Source of the DNA: Bacteroidales bacterium
GTDB lineage: Bacteria > Bacteroidota > Bacteroidia > Bacteroidales > WCHB1-69
NCBI GenBank assembly: GCA_024682995.1
Contig: JAIKYR010000150.1
Span: 1-48,032, forward strand
Direction: 5' to 3'
DNA length: 48,032 bases
Every line of letters starts with the position of its first letter. Position 1 is the first letter of the stretch. Shown piece by piece: positions 45,601 through 48,032 of the stretch. The notes beneath the pieces were generated by a model. The model did not search any database, was not told the DNA's origin, and worked only from the letters and a program-made list of their open reading frames with translations. A program made the translations under genes and the position numbers.

Positions 45601-48032
45601 TTGTCGTTCACCGGATCAATCGTATAGGTTTGACCCGTAGCACCAGCGATAGCTCTGTTGCCATTGTACCACTGATAGCTCGTAGCACCGATGCCACCCG
45701 TCACATAAGCGGTCAACGTCGTCGTACCACCAGCGCAGATAATCGTATCAGCACCCTGTTCGTAGTCGATCGTGACAACCGGATCAGCAACCACTCTGAA
45801 TGTGATGTAGTGGTTGGATTGTGACATACATCCGTAAGGAGAAGTGACAACAGCGTAGTAAGAGTAAGTACCAACGGTATCGATAGCCGTGTAAGAAGGA
45901 CCGAAGCCAAGCGGAGTGGTGCTTTCTGTGTTGTACCAAGCGATGGTATAACCAGCCATACCGGCAACACCATTCTCAACCGTAGCGTAGAACGTAGCGG
46001 AGCCACCTTCGCAGACAGAGATGTCATTGCTACCGTTAGCATCGGCAATCGTAAGGATAGGATTCGGAACAACTGTCAGCGGTGCGGCATGCTGCTCGGT
46101 GAAGCAACCAGGAGCAGAGGTCACAATCACGCTGTAGTTGTAAGCGTTATCATTAGCACTCGGAGAAACCGTAAGCGTAGCATTGGTTTCACCCGGGATA
46201 GCAACGTTGTTCAGCAACCACTGATATTGATACGTACCGGAAACAGGCATCACAGCAGCCGTGAAGGTAACAGTACCACCTTCGCAAATCATACCGTTGA
46301 CAGCGTTACCAGCCATATTAACAACAACGTTAGGTTCAGGATTCACCGTGACTGTAGCAGCGGCAGAGACAGCGGAAACGCAGCCAGAAGCCGGATAAGT
46401 CACAACAGCGGTATAGGTGTACGTGGTGACATCATTGCCAATAACAGCAGGATAATCAATCAAAGTAGCAAACGTCTCACCCGGGATTTCAACATTATTT
46501 CTATACCATGTGTAAACAGGTGTACCGTTCAGAGTACGGGTGGTAGTATCTGTAACAACCACACGACCGCCTTCACAGACAACACTGTTGTTGATGGTCA
46601 GAACCGGAGTAGCAGGAGCCGGATTCACCGTGATGGTGATGGTACCAACTGCAGCGCAACCGGAGATAGCTTGGGAAGCTGTATCAGAGAATGTGAACGT
46701 ACCAGCTGTGGTAGGAACGAAGGTGTAGGCAGTGCCTTGGAAACCATTGTTCCAATTGTGGTTGACGTTATAGACATTCCAACCGGTAGGTTCAGCCGTA
46801 ATGACTGTGCTGCCACCGAGGCAAATGGTGCTCTCCGTAGCGGTGAGCTGGATTTGCGGAGTATCCTCAACCGTGACAACCACAGCATTAGAAACTGTCG
46901 TACATCCATTCGTGGTAGCTTCAACCTTATAGGAACCAGCGGCATCAACCGTCAGGAAGTAACCATTGGCGCCCGTAATAGCAACACCATCCTTGAACCA
47001 CTGGTAGGTGGCGTTGGCGGTGTTCGGAGTGACGTTAGCATACAGAGTGGTGTGACCACCGTTGCAGATTGTCGTCTGACCGCTGACAACCACTGCATCC
47101 GGAGCGGCGTTAACCGTAACCGTAACAGGCGTGGAAGCAATAGCAGAGATACAACCCTCAACATTGATAGCCTTGGCAGCGTAGGTGTAAGCGCCTTCCG
47201 TCGGGAAGTTCACTGTCAGAGTAGCCTGGTTCTCACCCGGAATCTCAACACCATTTTCGTACCAAATGTAAGCCATAGCATTGCCACTAGCTCTGAAGGT
47301 CACTTGTTCGCCTTCGCAAACCGTGGTGGCGGAAGGAGACACAACAACCTGGTCAGGAAGCTGGTTCACAATAATTGTAACTGTACCAATAGCCGTACAA
47401 GAACCGGCATTGCCGTTCGTGGAGGTCACAGTAGCAGTCACCGTGTAGGTCGTTGTAGAATCCGGCTGAACGTCAACCGTGGTAGAAGTGCTATGAGTAG
47501 GATCACTCCAAGCGTAGGTCACATTACCAGACCAACCATTCTGGTTAGCATACAATGTGGTATGTTCACCTCTACAGATGGAGGTTTCGCTAGCCGTAAC
47601 AAAGAGGTCGGTACCAAGAGCCTGAACCGTGAACGGAGCGGAGGTCATTTCACAACCTTCAGCCGTTCTCATCGTCACAGTGTAAGTACCAGCATTCACA
47701 ACATTCGTATTGCCAGTCGTACCATTGCTCCAAGTAAACGTACCCGTAACATCGGAGTAAGCCGTCAGCGTAGTAACATCATTTTCACAAATAATATTGT
47801 CACCACTGATTGAAACCGTAGTCGGAGCCTTGGTCACTGTCACCGTAAGAGGATCGGAAGCAACTGCAGAGACACAACCCTCAGCGTTAACAGCCTTAGC
47901 GGCGAAGTTGTACGTACCATAATCCGGGAAGTTAACCGTCAGGTCAGCCTGATTCTCACCCGGGATCTCAACACCATTCTGGTACCAGATGTAACCAGCG
48001 GCGTTGCCATCAGCGTGGATCGTCACCTGACC
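42696..48032 (-). CDS. Giant Ig/PKD-like adhesin with T9SS type A sorting domain (N-terminus beyond right edge)
   Basis: The visible 1778 residues continue in frame to position 48032, so the start is outside the window. The body is a series of about 80-100-residue Ig-like/PKD-like domains, each with a conserved (I/V)CxG or VCEG cysteine, YxWxxNGxxIPGE-like strands (TYQWFKDGVAITGANGYFLT, YIWYENGVEIPGENQATLTV) and a linking TVTVNxAP hinge. The last 80 residues are a type A sorting domain (HIKVYPVPANVLQEVTIELD, then YFGRILTGTNEIKTVKF). It is probably a surface adhesin or matrix protein similar in build to SprB-type proteins. Its codon choice (many GTA, GCA, ACC) leaves long open frames on the plus strand, which are not real genes. 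Confidence 0.85.
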   Translation of the reverse strand, partial: GQVTIHADGNAAGYIWYQNGVEIPGENQADLTVNFPDYGTYNFAAKAVNAEGCVSAVASDPLTVTVTKAPTTVSISGDNIICENDVTTLTAYSDVTGTFTWSNGTTGNTNVVNAGTYTVTMRTAEGCEMTSAPFTVQALGTDLFVTASETSICRGEHTTLYANQNGWSGNVTYAWSDPTHSTSTTVDVQPDSTTTYTVTATVTSTNGNAGSCTAIGTVTIIVNQLPDQVVVSPSATTVCEGEQVTFRASGNAMAYIWYENGVEIPGENQATLTVNFPTEGAYTYAAKAINVEGCISAIASTPVTVTVNAAPDAVVVSGQTTICNGGHTTLYANVTPNTANATYQWFKDGVAITGANGYFLTVDAAGSYKVEATTNGCTTVSNAVVVTVEDTPQIQLTATESTICLGGSTVITAEPTGWNVYNVNHNWNNGFQGTAYTFVPTTAGTFTFSDTASQAISGCAAVGTITITVNPAPATPVLTINNSVVCEGGRVVVTDTTTRTLNGTPVYTWYRNNVEIPGETFATLIDYPAVIGNDVTTYTYTAVVTYPASGCVSAVSAAATVTVNPEPNVVVNMAGNAVNGMICEGGTVTFTAAVMPVSGTYQYQWLLNNVAIPGETNATLTVSPSANDNAYNYSVIVTSAPGCFTEQHAAPLTVVPNPILTIADANGSNDISVCEGGSATFYATVENGVAGMAGYTIAWYNTESTTPLGFGPSYTAIDTVGTYSYYAVVTSPYGCMSQSNHYITFRVVADPVVTIDYEQGADTIICAGGTTTLTAYVTGGIGATSYQWYNGNRAIAGATGQTYTIDPVNDNVALGYHVVVTQEGVDCQSTSANFNVNVAAPYTVTIANAAGIVSGYYSTCPGGTVTLVANIPNVVPGDVPTYQWYYGNGQPIYGATSSTFTTPTLSMNDRIDYYLVVNSTISGCSFTTNSITVEVLPAPEVEIRGAHTVCENSLGLLNLNAYVTGGVPGAAYTYTWQVRNGSNVITYPATTSATFTPNLPANDAASIYTITVTIDRTDNTGCTAVSAPFELNVIAAPSVTLTASDATVCAGGNITFTATVPNGVVYDYSWTINGAAPQPNVNANTITVPATGTSMTASVTVSQSGASASCSATAHLAVPVQVVAVPTVTIASNHTQMCAGDGANAIISVASVTGGVPGANYTYVWTENGNALTNAVGSQITRNFAAPGVYTYQLVLNGDLGCSSAASAPVTIEVAAQPTVTLTSLSGLNICEGGDVDLTATVTNFGSNIGGVQNSTVYGNMNFNWLRNGITQQNNTNVTTASQTLNQTLNDVDNYTYTVVVTPSGYNCQPATSNDVMISVVNDPTWTDVHVYSADICLGDALRLEANITGGVVDASDNSQGQIVWTYVMSDGTTGTVPGIGGIVQEFTPSAAGSYTFIPTWVGNIGSGCQLTNSASVQQPVTVHELPTAAFTNADNQIVCGNVSGSSVMLEITFTGTAPYTFDIVNMTTGQVLPYHLSSSNVYTFYVSPEVTSIYRIENLMDGNACGNAQLGFGAQTTVVVNDIDFEQTMFISGCDNPGEVTFTFNVVSGDPSAMAVLTYAHDPANPLYATINNNSVTFSAPTTPGDYPAVLTVQGCDYDVVVRVLVDEYDLGGKFMDQRWDNVAVINNNPNTNGGYTFTSFQWYHNGELIPGAVYSNYEDKEGLNGWYSVEVSGKDSSGNAVTFMTCEVYFSSASHIKVYPVPANVLQEVTIELDLTTEELQGAVLDIYDVTGKLINHITELNPVTKVAGFKAQGTYFGRILTGTNEIKTVKFVIVK

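Noticed and set aside
44043..47813. Long plus-strand open frames (374 and 574 codons) opposite the giant adhesin gene
   Set aside because: They are rich in Ser, Arg, Asn and His with no domain or signal, follow the codon bias of the minus-strand gene, and lack promoters. They are antisense artefacts.

Overview
The window reads as chromosomal DNA of a member of the phylum Bacteroidota, probably an uncultured Bacteroidales. Four things support this: (i) promoters of the Bacteroidota type (TAnnTTTG at -7, sometimes with TTTG about 19 nt upstream) precede many genes; (ii) there are several large secreted proteins with type IX secretion system (T9SS) C-terminal sorting domains, both type A and type B; (iii) lineage-typical genes occur (DUF4270 lipoprotein, short glycogen-synthase-like protein, GNAT/YghO-like protein, FISUMP-domain protein); (iv) Shine-Dalgarno sequences are weak. 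No T9SS core gene, rRNA, CRISPR array or intact insertion sequence was seen.

Layout. Positions 1-1200 are a junk-like edge: the tail of an unknown gene, a truncated phage tape-measure-like fragment, a small lipoprotein gene and a cluster of short dispersed repeats. 1228-4629 is a secreted gingipain-like C25 protease. 5023-6808 is an ECF-type sigma factor with an extra membrane segment plus a secreted/membrane partner, followed by a tiny lipoprotein and a membrane protein/XRE regulator pair (7365-8058). 8255-10588 is a FISUMP/P-domain surface protein, followed closely by sbcD and an sbcC that is frameshifted inside its Walker A motif (11948-15354). Reading in the opposite direction, 15359-22951 is a giant C10 (streptopain-like) protease with GLUG, Fn3 and InlB-like modules and eleven 49-residue tandem repeats.

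23361-26591 (minus strand) is a 1076-residue multi-cofactor oxidoreductase. Its domain order matches a single-chain fusion of HcnA, HcnB and HcnC-type subunits with an inserted ferredoxin module. A GNAT-like acyltransferase and a short-chain dehydrogenase overlap in a two-gene unit (26721-28621). A T9SS cargo protein and tRNA-Leu(GAG) converge at a shared terminator. 30146-34198 holds a glycogen-synthase-like protein, a DUF4270 lipoprotein and glmS, in one direction. The minus-strand block 34202-48032 carries a U32 peptidase/rRNA hydroxylation-type protein overlapping a lysozyme-like membrane protein, a type B T9SS cargo with beta-propeller repeats, an OmpA-family protein, and the C-terminal 1778 residues of a giant Ig/PKD-like adhesin that runs off the right edge.

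Taken together, the window is dominated by cell-surface and secreted proteins (two unrelated cysteine protease families, adhesins, lipoproteins) interleaved with housekeeping genes. The points most worth following up are the HcnABC-like fusion, the sigma factor with its transmembrane tail, the sbcC frameshift, and short repetitive elements that appear both between genes and, in frame, inside the C10 protease gene. All functional assignments are from motif reading; no database search was run.
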